Source of the DNA: Gammaproteobacteria bacterium UBA3532
GTDB lineage: Bacteria; Pseudomonadota; Gammaproteobacteria; Enterobacterales; UBA3532
Direction: 5' to 3'
NCBI GenBank assembly: GCA_002376965.1
Contig: DFOV01000345.1
Coordinates: forward strand, 1 to 5,768
Length of the DNA: 5,768 nt
The notes under the pieces are model-generated. The model was not told the origin of the DNA, ran no database searches, and was given only the letters and a program-made list of their open reading frames with translations. Below are positions 1-5,613 of this stretch, piece by piece. A program made the position numbers and the translations under genes. Position 1 is the stretch's first letter. Each line of letters opens with the position of its first letter.

Positions 1-1
1 A

Positions 2-160
2 CCGCCGTTTATTCGCGACTGGGGGTATGACATGATCGGCCAAAGGCGCTATCGCTGGTTTGGCAAGACAGAGCAATGCTGGCTTCCGCGACCAGAATAT
101 GCAGAGCGCTTTTTAAAAGAAATTCCCCGCGAAGCACTACCACCCTCTTATAAATATTGA
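2..160 (+). CDS. DCC-family (DUF393) thiol-disulfide oxidoreductase-like protein, C-terminal fragment
   Basis: The 5' end lies outside the window; 52 codons and a TGA stop are visible in the frame beginning at base 2. The peptide includes RDWGYDMIGQRRYRWFGK, followed by a Cys and the phrase LPRPEYAERF. This resembles the C-terminal part of DCC/DUF393 proteins, where a segment like 'Y..iA.nRyrwfG....C..P' follows the thioredoxin-like core. In that family the N-terminal DxxCxxC motif is the presumed redox centre; it would lie upstream and cannot be checked here. The proteins are small, and their substrate is generally unknown. The gene converges on the hybrid kinase gene with 16 bases between stop codons and no convincing terminator hairpin. 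Family assignment rests on this short tail only, so it is likely but not certain. Confidence 0.72.
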   Translation, partial: PPFIRDWGYDMIGQRRYRWFGKTEQCWLPRPEYAERFLKEIPREALPPSYKY

Positions 161-176
161 CTATTTTACTCTTGAG

Positions 177-3100
177 CTAGAGGCTGCTTTTAGCCACTTG
201 TTCTAACATTGCTTTCACAGCCGAACAACCTTGTTCAAATTCATAATCAGCCATTAATCGGTAGATCGTTTCGGCCTGCTCTTTATATTGACTTGCTAAG
301 CACTGCTTATAGAGCTTTTCTGCTACGTCTTCCGCCAGGGTATCATTTTCTTCCGCCAACAATTCGAGTTGATACAGTGACTGTAGTACTTCACTGTTAT
401 CAAAGGTCATGGATTCAACCAGTGTCGACTCTGAGGCGATCAAGATAGTAATTTGCGTTACCAACGTTGTCGCTTGACGACCGATATGTCGCCCCAGTAT
501 GGCAGCGGATGAGAGGTCTTGACGAGCACGAGCGAGGCCTTCCAGATCTTTGGCCTGAGCGCTTAGCTGTGTAGCACCAATATAATTGGCAGATGTTTTC
601 AGGGTGTGGGCAATTCGATACAGTTTCTCCCAATCACCAGCATCCAGCGCTTGATGAATATCCTGTTCCAGCGTCCGATTTTCACCGAAGCTGCGAATAA
701 GCCGTTCATAAACACTTGGCTTATCCCCCAGTGCCTTGATAGCCCCCTCCACATCCAGATTTTCAAACATAGTGATACGCTTTATAAGCGACGACTCTTC
801 GTTTGGCTGAGTATTATTTTCAGTAGGGCTGCGAGAAGATAGTGGCTCCAAGTATTTAAGCAAAGTAGCGGTCACTATATCTGGGTTTAGCGGTTTGGTG
901 ATATGTTCATTCATACCAGCATTCAGGCTTTTTTCAGCATCCCCTTTCATGGCATGGGCTGTCATAGCAACCACCGGAGTATCGAGCATAAAGTCCTGGC
1001 GCATTTTTCTGACAGCTGTCAGGCCATCCATCACTGGCATTTGTATATCCATTAAAATGAGATCATAACGTTGTATTTTTACCCGTTCTAATGCCAGGAG
1101 TCCGTTTTCAACCACATCTACGCGTACACGAAAGTCGCTTAACAGACCTAATATGACTTCTCGATTGGTTTCGTTGTCTTCAACAACCAGTAGATGGTAT
1201 TGGCTGAAATCAGGAATGCCTTGCTCTACATTTCGTTCGGAGCAGAGCTGACCGTGGTTCTTGGCACGTATTAGGTCGAACATCTCGCCATAATGCAATG
1301 GCCAACTAAGAAAATACCAACTCTTGTTCGGCCCATCAAAGGGCTTAAAGCGGCTGTGCTCGTCCTCATTGCCGATAAAAAATACTCTAGTCCCCTTCTC
1401 ACTCAGCGAATTCAATGACTTTATCCAACCAAGGTTTGATAGCCCGATATGACTTAGGTGTAAAAACAGAATGTCCGGCAGCACACCACTCTCGCGTTCC
1501 ATCAGAGAAAAGAAGTCATCAGGCTGGCAATAAGTGGTGGTGTGATGGCCTGATGACGTAAGTGTCTGCTCAATTACTTGCGCTGATAGCCGGTGTCCAT
1601 CGATCAATGCCACGGCGCTATCCGCAGAAGATGCTCGTTGCGGTATAACAGGCTCAGAATGGTCAACAGGTTCGAGAGCAACATTGAAATAAAACGTAGT
1701 TCCTTCTCCATACTGACTTACCAAGCCAATATTTCCTCCCATCAATTCGCACAACTGTTTGCAAATGATAAGCCCAAGCCCCGTGCCGCCGTATTTTCTG
1801 GTCGTAGAATCATCGACCTGGGTAAAGGACATGAACAGCTTACGCTGCTGTTCTTCGGTCATGCCGCAGCCAGTATCCGTTATCCTAACCTGCAGATTCG
1901 TCTTACTGTTTTGTAGCTGATTAACGGGTAATACATCGATCAATACATACCCTTGCTCGGTGAACTTCACCGCATTAGCCACCAAATTAGTCATTATCTG
2001 CTGCAAGCGTAGCGAATCACCAATCACCTGGCGCGACAAACCAGGCGCAAAACGGGTTATCAGATCGATGCCTTTTTCTTGAGCTTTCAAATTCAGCATG
2101 CTTGCCGCCTGATGGATACAGTCTTCCAGCATAAACGGACTATGCTCAATGGTCATTTTGCCCGCTTCAATCTTAGAGAAGTCGAGAATATCATCAACGA
2201 TATGCAACATGGCCTCAGACGAGCCTGCAATTTTGCTTAAGTAACCTTTTATGCGGCTGTCATCAGCATGCTTCATCGCCAACCGTGTAAGCCCGATAAC
2301 AGCATTCATAGGCGTGCGAATTTCATGACTCATTTTAGCCAGAAACCGCGACTTAGCTTCGCTAGCTTGCTCCAGCTGCTGACGCTGCATTATCAACTGG
2401 TTTACCTCGTCAGTCACTTTTTCCTCTTGACGATGGTCGCACCAAGGCTTTGACAAGACCAAGTGCGTCCGCCCTTTGGCATCCAGCCACAGCTGATGGC
2501 TATACGCTTCGGCCCCCCATTGCTGAGCAACGCTAAGGCCATTGAATAAAAAGCCATCCGCATTCATTTCCTGTTGCCTTTGCCTAGCCAAAGACTGCCC
2601 GCGGAGACACGCCAACAGAGCCAGCGCTGGCGCACCATCAACCATAGCCCGCTCACTGCATTCAGCATAGAGCTGTAGCGCTTCAGCGTCATTTTGGCGA
2701 ACAAGGGCCAGCTCGGCATCAATCATCAATAGCCGAGCAGAGAAATTCTGCGAACAACTACAACACCACACCCCAAAGAGATCGATAGTACTCTCGCAAT
2801 CCTGAGCGGCAGATTCAACTTGCTCCCATGCGGCTTTGTCAGCAACAACTAATGCCGTAATCGCTTTAATAAATTCCAATTCAATGGCTACTGATGTGCC
2901 CTGAAAGTAGTCAGCCAAAGACAGTGCCTGGTTAACCGCTAATCTCGACTTTTCCATATCACGCTGGATGAAATGATATTGCGCTAGCAACACCCAATAG
3001 AGTGCTTGTTGTGTCGGATCATCGCGAGGTGGCTTTAATCGCAGTAATTCAGAACTACTATCTTTCAGAGCGGTAGCAAAACACTGTATCAGCTTAAGTA

Positions 3101-3842
3101 GTCCTCTTGCTCGAGGCTGGCTGTTACAAACCAGCGAAACCCGCTCCAACACCTGGAGCAGGCTTTCCAGGCTTGACGTAACATAAACCAGTCCCAGGCA
3201 ACTCAAGGCCATGTTATATGCCGTTCCAGGTAGCATCGTTCCGTTAAAAGTCGCATTTTCGAGCAATTGATCAGCCAAGCCGCTCATGGGTGCCAACCAC
3301 GGCAGCAGCCTTGCCCCATAAACCACTCGGCAATAAGTGAGCTGAGCATCATCATTGAAAAACATAGCCAAGTGCGTTGCTAAATCAAAGAGCTTCTGGG
3401 CCAAGGTGTAGTCGTGCCCCTCTGCCCCTACCAAGGTTGCCAGCTCAACAAAGACAATTGTCGCTTGTGGCATCATACCGTGCTCAATCACTGTTTCTGC
3501 GCCATGCAATGTCAAACTTTGATGTAACTCAGGCTGAACCACCCGGGTGGGATGAAAGAGTAACGCAATTACCAGCAATTGGTGTTTAAAACGCTCTTCC
3601 TGCATTGGTGGGTGCTGAGCAAGTGTGGATACGCCGTGTTCGGCGAAATAGCTACCGAGCTTCTTGAATCGACGCGAAAACTCCATATTCCTCGGGCCGC
3701 TATCAAATGCCAAGCCCAACTGATCTAATATATTCAGGCCGGTAGCTATGGCATGCGAGTAGTGATTGTCGGCAATGTGGGCCTGAATTTGACGCAGGGC
3801 CTGCTCTATACACTGCTTATCATTGGTGGGGTAATCCGTCAT
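177..3842 (-). CDS. Soluble TPR-like hybrid histidine kinase with pseudo-receiver, receiver and HPt domains
   Basis: A 1221-residue multistep phosphorelay kinase, numbered from the ATG at 3842. Residues about 5-430 are all helical and TPR-like, with no signal peptide, membrane segment or PAS/GAF signature, so it should be a cytoplasmic sensor. A coiled-coil linker (about 476-504) leads to the HisKA H-box SHEIRTPMNA with phospho-acceptor His506. The HATPase domain has the N-box (NLVANAVKF, Asn619 and Asn623), G1 DTGCGM (656-661) and G2 GGTGLGL (685-691). A degenerate receiver (about 742-862) follows, with His795 where the Asp should be. The next receiver (882-999) is intact: Glu888/Asp889, Asp932, Thr961, Lys983. 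An HPt domain has His1079 in AHTLKTS. A last helical module (1144-1221) ends the protein. The architecture is BarA/GacS/ArcB-like but lacks their membrane anchor. A TTG 18 bases upstream is an alternative start. I prefer the ATG because the -10 box would leave the TTG almost no leader; neither start has a clear Shine-Dalgarno. No output regulator is adjacent on this strand; ligand and partner are unknown. Confidence 0.93.
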   Translation of the reverse strand: MTDYPTNDKQCIEQALRQIQAHIADNHYSHAIATGLNILDQLGLAFDSGPRNMEFSRRFKKLGSYFAEHGVSTLAQHPPMQEERFKHQLLVIALLFHPTRVVQPELHQSLTLHGAETVIEHGMMPQATIVFVELATLVGAEGHDYTLAQKLFDLATHLAMFFNDDAQLTYCRVVYGARLLPWLAPMSGLADQLLENATFNGTMLPGTAYNMALSCLGLVYVTSSLESLLQVLERVSLVCNSQPRARGLLKLIQCFATALKDSSSELLRLKPPRDDPTQQALYWVLLAQYHFIQRDMEKSRLAVNQALSLADYFQGTSVAIELEFIKAITALVVADKAAWEQVESAAQDCESTIDLFGVWCCSCSQNFSARLLMIDAELALVRQNDAEALQLYAECSERAMVDGAPALALLACLRGQSLARQRQQEMNADGFLFNGLSVAQQWGAEAYSHQLWLDAKGRTHLVLSKPWCDHRQEEKVTDEVNQLIMQRQQLEQASEAKSRFLAKMSHEIRTPMNAVIGLTRLAMKHADDSRIKGYLSKIAGSSEAMLHIVDDILDFSKIEAGKMTIEHSPFMLEDCIHQAASMLNLKAQEKGIDLITRFAPGLSRQVIGDSLRLQQIMTNLVANAVKFTEQGYVLIDVLPVNQLQNSKTNLQVRITDTGCGMTEEQQRKLFMSFTQVDDSTTRKYGGTGLGLIICKQLCELMGGNIGLVSQYGEGTTFYFNVALEPVDHSEPVIPQRASSADSAVALIDGHRLSAQVIEQTLTSSGHHTTTYCQPDDFFSLMERESGVLPDILFLHLSHIGLSNLGWIKSLNSLSEKGTRVFFIGNEDEHSRFKPFDGPNKSWYFLSWPLHYGEMFDLIRAKNHGQLCSERNVEQGIPDFSQYHLLVVEDNETNREVILGLLSDFRVRVDVVENGLLALERVKIQRYDLILMDIQMPVMDGLTAVRKMRQDFMLDTPVVAMTAHAMKGDAEKSLNAGMNEHITKPLNPDIVTATLLKYLEPLSSRSPTENNTQPNEESSLIKRITMFENLDVEGAIKALGDKPSVYERLIRSFGENRTLEQDIHQALDAGDWEKLYRIAHTLKTSANYIGATQLSAQAKDLEGLARARQDLSSAAILGRHIGRQATTLVTQITILIASESTLVESMTFDNSEVLQSLYQLELLAEENDTLAEDVAEKLYKQCLASQYKEQAETIYRLMADYEFEQGCSAVKAMLEQVAKSSL

Positions 3843-3870
3843 GACGAGCCATTGAAGCAAATAATATCAA

Positions 3871-3899
3871 ATTATAGACCCGAACATTGCAAAATGCAG
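3871..3899 (-). promoter_or_regulatory. Candidate promoter of the hybrid kinase gene
   Basis: On the - strand a perfect TATAAT lies at 3876-3871. Transcription would begin near 3864, giving a leader of about 22 bases to the ATG at 3842. The hexamer 17 bases upstream (CTGCAT, 3899-3894) is a poor match to TTGACA and there is no TGn extension, so the promoter may need an activator. The tandem repeat at 3928-3960 lies in a suitable upstream position. This placement also argues against the TTG start at 3860, which would sit about four bases from the transcript end. Confidence 0.5.
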
Positions 3900-3927
3900 G
3901 GGAAAGCCTTGCACCGTCCCAACTATC

Positions 3928-3960
3928 CTCGACGGACTAGCTCTCGACGGCAGAATAGCT
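3928..3960. repeat. Imperfect tandem repeat upstream of the hybrid kinase promoter
   Basis: Two head-to-tail copies share the 8-mer CTCGACGG and the 5-mer TAGCT. Copy one is 3928-3942, with 2 bases between the blocks; copy two is 3943-3960, with 5 bases between them. The 8-mers start 15 bases apart. They lie between the pdsO stop and the kinase -10 box, about 68 and 83 bases upstream of the inferred start of transcription. That is a typical zone for activator binding. The repeats are seen directly; a regulatory role is inferred. Confidence 0.5.
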
Positions 3961-3979
3961 TCCCACCACAAAACACAGG

Positions 3980-4513
3980 CTAAAGCGATACGTGAGCATT
4001 TTTAACCGCGGAAGATCGTAGAGCCTGCAATTTCAATGTCACCTTGCGTTCGAAAAACAGTCCATCGCTATCATGTTCACTCGCCTCAGCCTCAGACTCG
4101 CCATACGCAGCGGTCAAAATCCGCTCGGGAGCAATGCCTTCGTCAATGAAAAGCTCAACTACGCTGGCCACGCGTTTTTCAGATAGTCGCTGATTATATT
4201 CTTTATCGCCACGCGCGTCGGCATAACCACCTAGCGTTAACTGCAGTTGCGGCTGTGCCTTCATCAAACTGGCCCACTGCTCTAGCTGTTGTCGGTATTC
4301 TGCCTCTATGGCAAAGGAGTTGGAGCGAAACGGCACCGGCGCCAACAGAAGGTCAACCTTGCTGCTGGCAAGCTCGATAGGAGCATGCGCTTGAAGAGGC
4401 TGAACCGAAGGCATTATTTGTGCTTCAGACATAGTGGTTGGTTCAATCTCCCCTGCGCTTACGACACTAGAAAAAAATAAGCCGCTTAATAGAATCTTCG
4501 TTACTTTTTGCAT
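3980..4513 (-). CDS. pdsO: PdsO: sortase-system OmpA-family protein
   Basis: A 177-residue exported protein. Residues 1-20 form a Sec signal peptide (basic QKVTK, then a hydrophobic stretch LLSGLFFSSVV) with likely cleavage after VSA; there is no lipobox Cys. A short linker follows, then an OmpA C-terminal-like domain (about 50-165). This contains GGYADARGD, YNQRLSEKR and ERKVTLKL. Asp99 and Arg114 are 15 residues apart, matching the Asp/Arg pair that contacts diaminopimelate in OmpA domains, so peptidoglycan binding in the periplasm is expected. There is no beta-barrel domain and no LPxTG sorting signal, so it is not itself a sortase substrate. Divergent pdsR and pdsS next door identify it as PdsO, the OmpA-family member defined by co-occurrence with that pair; its molecular role is unknown. 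The frame also opens at a TTG (4543) and at ATGs at 4519 and 4516. The ATG at 4513 is chosen because AGGAG lies seven bases upstream and it leaves a clean signal peptide. Confidence 0.87.
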   Translation of the reverse strand: MQKVTKILLSGLFFSSVVSAGEIEPTTMSEAQIMPSVQPLQAHAPIELASSKVDLLLAPVPFRSNSFAIEAEYRQQLEQWASLMKAQPQLQLTLGGYADARGDKEYNQRLSEKRVASVVELFIDEGIAPERILTAAYGESEAEASEHDSDGLFFERKVTLKLQALRSSAVKNAHVSL

Positions 4514-4520
4514 CATCATT

Positions 4521-4525
4521 CTCCT
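4521..4525 (-). promoter_or_regulatory. Ribosome binding site deciding the pdsO start
   Basis: AGGAG on the - strand is followed by A and then three consecutive ATG codons. Spacing is 1, 4 and 7 bases to the first, second and third ATG. Only the third (4513) has a normal spacing, so it is the favoured start. Confidence 0.75.
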
Positions 4526-4594
4526 GTTAAGTGATAGGCGCAAACAGGCTACAGAATGTTAGGAGGTGAAGTGGGTGACCCGTAACCTGCTTGC

Positions 4595-4623
4595 TTGATA
4601 CCTATTAAAACAAGCAATTCCAA
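4595..4623 (-). promoter_or_regulatory. Weak candidate promoter for pdsO
   Basis: On the - strand, TTGGAA (4623-4618) and TATCAA (4600-4595) are separated by 17 bases. Each matches four of six consensus positions. Transcription would start near 4588 and give a leader of about 75 bases before the ATG at 4513. The direct repeat at 4660-4680 would lie about 72-92 bases upstream of that start, a plausible activator position. This is a weak match chosen by eye; other AT-rich hexamers nearby are possible. Confidence 0.25.
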
Positions 4624-4659
4624 CAAAACACGGCCAAGAAAGAGGCAAGCTCAGGCTCA

Positions 4660-4680
4660 AATATGGCATCAATATGGCAT
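4660..4680. promoter_or_regulatory. Direct repeat AATATGGCAT with 11-bp period, possible PdsR operator
   Basis: The 10-mer AATATGGCAT occurs twice, at 4660-4669 and 4671-4680, separated by one base, giving an 11-bp period. OmpR/PhoB-family regulators bind as head-to-tail dimers to direct repeats about one helical turn apart, and PdsR, encoded 235 bases away, belongs to that family. The repeat is seen directly. Binding by PdsR is inferred from family behaviour and location between the divergent genes. Confidence 0.45.
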
Positions 4681-4731
4681 TTTCTAATAAGGGCCATGGA
4701 ATGGATGAGGCTGAGTAACTGAAATAGTGTA

Positions 4732-4853
4732 AATGCCTGCTGTTGGGCATAAGTTTCCCATGCAAAACGTCGTGAAATCATCCCTGATGACTTAACTGCC
4801 GCATCCCTACGGCAGATATTTGCACCAGAAACTAATGACCAACAGCAGGCATT
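4732..4853. repeat. Long imperfect inverted repeat enclosing two small hairpins
   Basis: The arms are 4732-4766 and 4819-4853 and pair at 30 of 35 positions. From the outside in they give 15 perfect pairs (AATGCCTGCTGTTGG with its complement), one mismatch, three pairs, one mismatch, six pairs, a 3x3 mismatch and six pairs (TGCAAA/TTTGCA). The 52-base centre contains two further palindromes: TCATC-CCT-GATGA (4778-4790) and CTGCCG-(8)-CGGCAG (4796-4815). The outcome is a branched, symmetric fold of 122 bases. It could be a structured RNA, a paired operator or a small miniature-element remnant. No clear target-site duplication flanks it, and it resembles no named element I recognise. Confidence 0.7.
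4732..4853 (-). ncRNA. Speculative structured RNA with CsrA-like AGGGATG hairpins
   Basis: Read on the - strand, both central hairpins carry AGGGATG. This matches the CsrA/RsmA recognition core ARGGAUG. One (4808-4802) is fully displayed in the eight-base loop of a six-pair stem. The other (4785-4779) straddles a three-base loop and its stem. The two sites are 23 bases apart, a distance that one CsrA dimer could bridge. The long outer stem would close the molecule. Against this, the stem is not followed by a clean U-tract, only two such sites exist, and the upstream promoter match is poor (TATACG at 4876-4871 with no good -35). It may instead be part of a long pdsO leader or not be transcribed. 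Confidence 0.22.
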
Positions 4854-4878
4854 GTTTAATCCTAACTTGTCGTATAGT
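4852..4878 (+). promoter_or_regulatory. Weak candidate promoter for pdsRS
   Basis: TTGTTT (4852-4857) and TATAGT (4873-4878) are separated by 15 bases, slightly short of the usual 16-18. Transcription would start near 4885, leaving a leader of about 30 bases. The -35 overlaps the end of the right arm of the inverted repeat, so a protein or structure at that arm could affect the promoter. The ribosome binding site is also weak: AAGGG at 4898-4902 is 12 bases from the ATG. Confidence 0.3.
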
Positions 4879-4914
4879 CTTTGCTCTACGATTGAATAAG
4901 GGTTTACTTGGACT

Positions 4915-5613
4915 ATGAACCGACGCATTGCCATTATTGAAGATGAAGAAGCCATTCGTGAAAACTATGCCGATGCTCTGAAAAAGCAGGGATATCAGGT
5001 CAATACCTATGCCGACAGGCCTAGTGCAGAAAAAGCATTCGCTGTGCGCCTTCCCGACCTGGCCATTGTCGATATTGGTCTTGGCGAAGAAATGGATGGC
5101 GGCTTTCACCTTTGTCAGTCTTTACGCCAGCAGTCCCCAACACTACCCATTATGTTTTTAACTGCCCGAGACAACGACATCGATACCGTGTGCGGCCTGC
5201 GTATGGGAGCCGATGACTACCTGACCAAAGACATCAGCTTAATGCACCTGATCGCTCGGGTATCAGCTATTTTTCGTCGAATTGATGCGCTGGACAAACC
5301 TGCAACCAAGCAAGATGAGATCTACGTTGATCAGCTAAGTATGAACACCGAAAGAATGAGCGCGACTTGGCAGCAAAGAAATGTTGGCCTATCGTTGACT
5401 GAATTCTGGATGGTTTACTCATTAGCGAAACATGCTGGCCACGTTAAATCCCGTGATCACCTGATGCAGGAGTCCAATATGGTCGTCGACGACAGCACCA
5501 TCACCTCCCACATTAAGCGCATACGTAAAAAGTTTATGGCAATTGATCCACATTTTAACGCCATAGATACCGTTTACGGCTTAGGATATCGCTGGAAGCA
5601 TGATCAGAGTTAA
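4915..5613 (+). CDS. pdsR: PdsR: sortase-system response regulator, OmpR/PhoB family
   Basis: A 232-residue two-domain transcription regulator. The receiver domain (about 4-120) has the acidic pocket Glu9/Asp10, phospho-acceptor Asp53 in AIVDIGLG, Thr83 in FLTARD and Lys105 in DDYLTKD. The C-terminal winged helix (about 135-228) has LSLTEFWMVYSLAKHAG, a recognition helix around STITSHIKRIRKK (194-206) and the terminal TVYGLGYRW hairpin. Phrases such as RENYADALKKQGY, LPDLAIVDIGLG and DDYLTKD match the proteobacterial dedicated sortase system regulator as I recall it. The neighbours agree: pdsS overlaps its end and pdsO diverges from its start. Residue 106 is Asp where most receivers have the cis-Pro after Lys, and the loop after Asp53 is longer than usual (GLGEEMDGG). 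It presumably receives phosphate from PdsS and may bind the 4660-4680 repeats. The ATG start is supported by family length rather than by a strong ribosome binding site. Confidence 0.9.
   Translation: MNRRIAIIEDEEAIRENYADALKKQGYQVNTYADRPSAEKAFAVRLPDLAIVDIGLGEEMDGGFHLCQSLRQQSPTLPIMFLTARDNDIDTVCGLRMGADDYLTKDISLMHLIARVSAIFRRIDALDKPATKQDEIYVDQLSMNTERMSATWQQRNVGLSLTEFWMVYSLAKHAGHVKSRDHLMQESNMVVDDSTITSHIKRIRKKFMAIDPHFNAIDTVYGLGYRWKHDQS

Larger units (their letters stand above)
4514..4914. other. Divergent intergenic region between pdsO and pdsR
   Basis: These 401 bases hold no convincing gene. Open frames on the - strand here have no signal, domain or ribosome binding site, and one runs antisense into pdsR. 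The region contains, in order, the pdsO ribosome binding site, an anti-Shine-Dalgarno-like CACCTCCT on the - strand (4568-4561), and a weak pdsO promoter candidate. Next come the 11-bp-period direct repeat (4660-4680), the long inverted repeat (4732-4853) and a weak pdsR promoter candidate. It is long for two divergent regulatory-system genes, which fits a shared control region. Confidence 0.7.

Noticed and set aside
161..195. Possible bidirectional terminator between the convergent DCC and kinase genes
   Set aside because: Only four-pair palindromes (CTCT/AGAG and GGCT/AGCC) are present, one inside the kinase coding end, with no proper T-tract in either direction.
3914..3935. Terminator for pdsO formed by CCGTC (3935-3931) and GACGG (3918-3914) on the - strand
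   Set aside because: The stem is five pairs with a twelve-base loop and no following U-tract, so it is unlikely to terminate transcription.
209..3983. Several + strand and one - strand open frames of 60-110 codons inside the hybrid kinase gene
   Set aside because: All are shadows of a continuous 1221-codon gene with recognisable domains throughout; none shows its own start signals or a known motif.
4561..4585. Strong Shine-Dalgarno AGGAGGTGA on the + strand followed by GTG
   Set aside because: The frame after it (GTG GGT GAC CCG TAA) is only four codons; no small protein can be supported.
4742..4843. Integron attC-like site suggested by GTTGGGC (4742-4748) and GACCAAC (4837-4843)
   Set aside because: The core sites are in the wrong order and orientation for attC on either strand, one is imperfect, and no integrase or gene cassette is nearby.
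4853..4920. GacA/UvrY box (TGTAAG...CTTACA) upstream of the putative - strand RNA
   Set aside because: No match to this palindrome was found by eye, so there is no direct evidence for Gac-type control of the element.
4605..4955. Open frames on the - strand between pdsO and pdsR (also 4559-4765 and 4807-5109)
   Set aside because: They have no ribosome binding site, domain pattern or coherent composition, overlap the inverted repeat, and two run antisense into pdsR, whose coding sequence is well supported.
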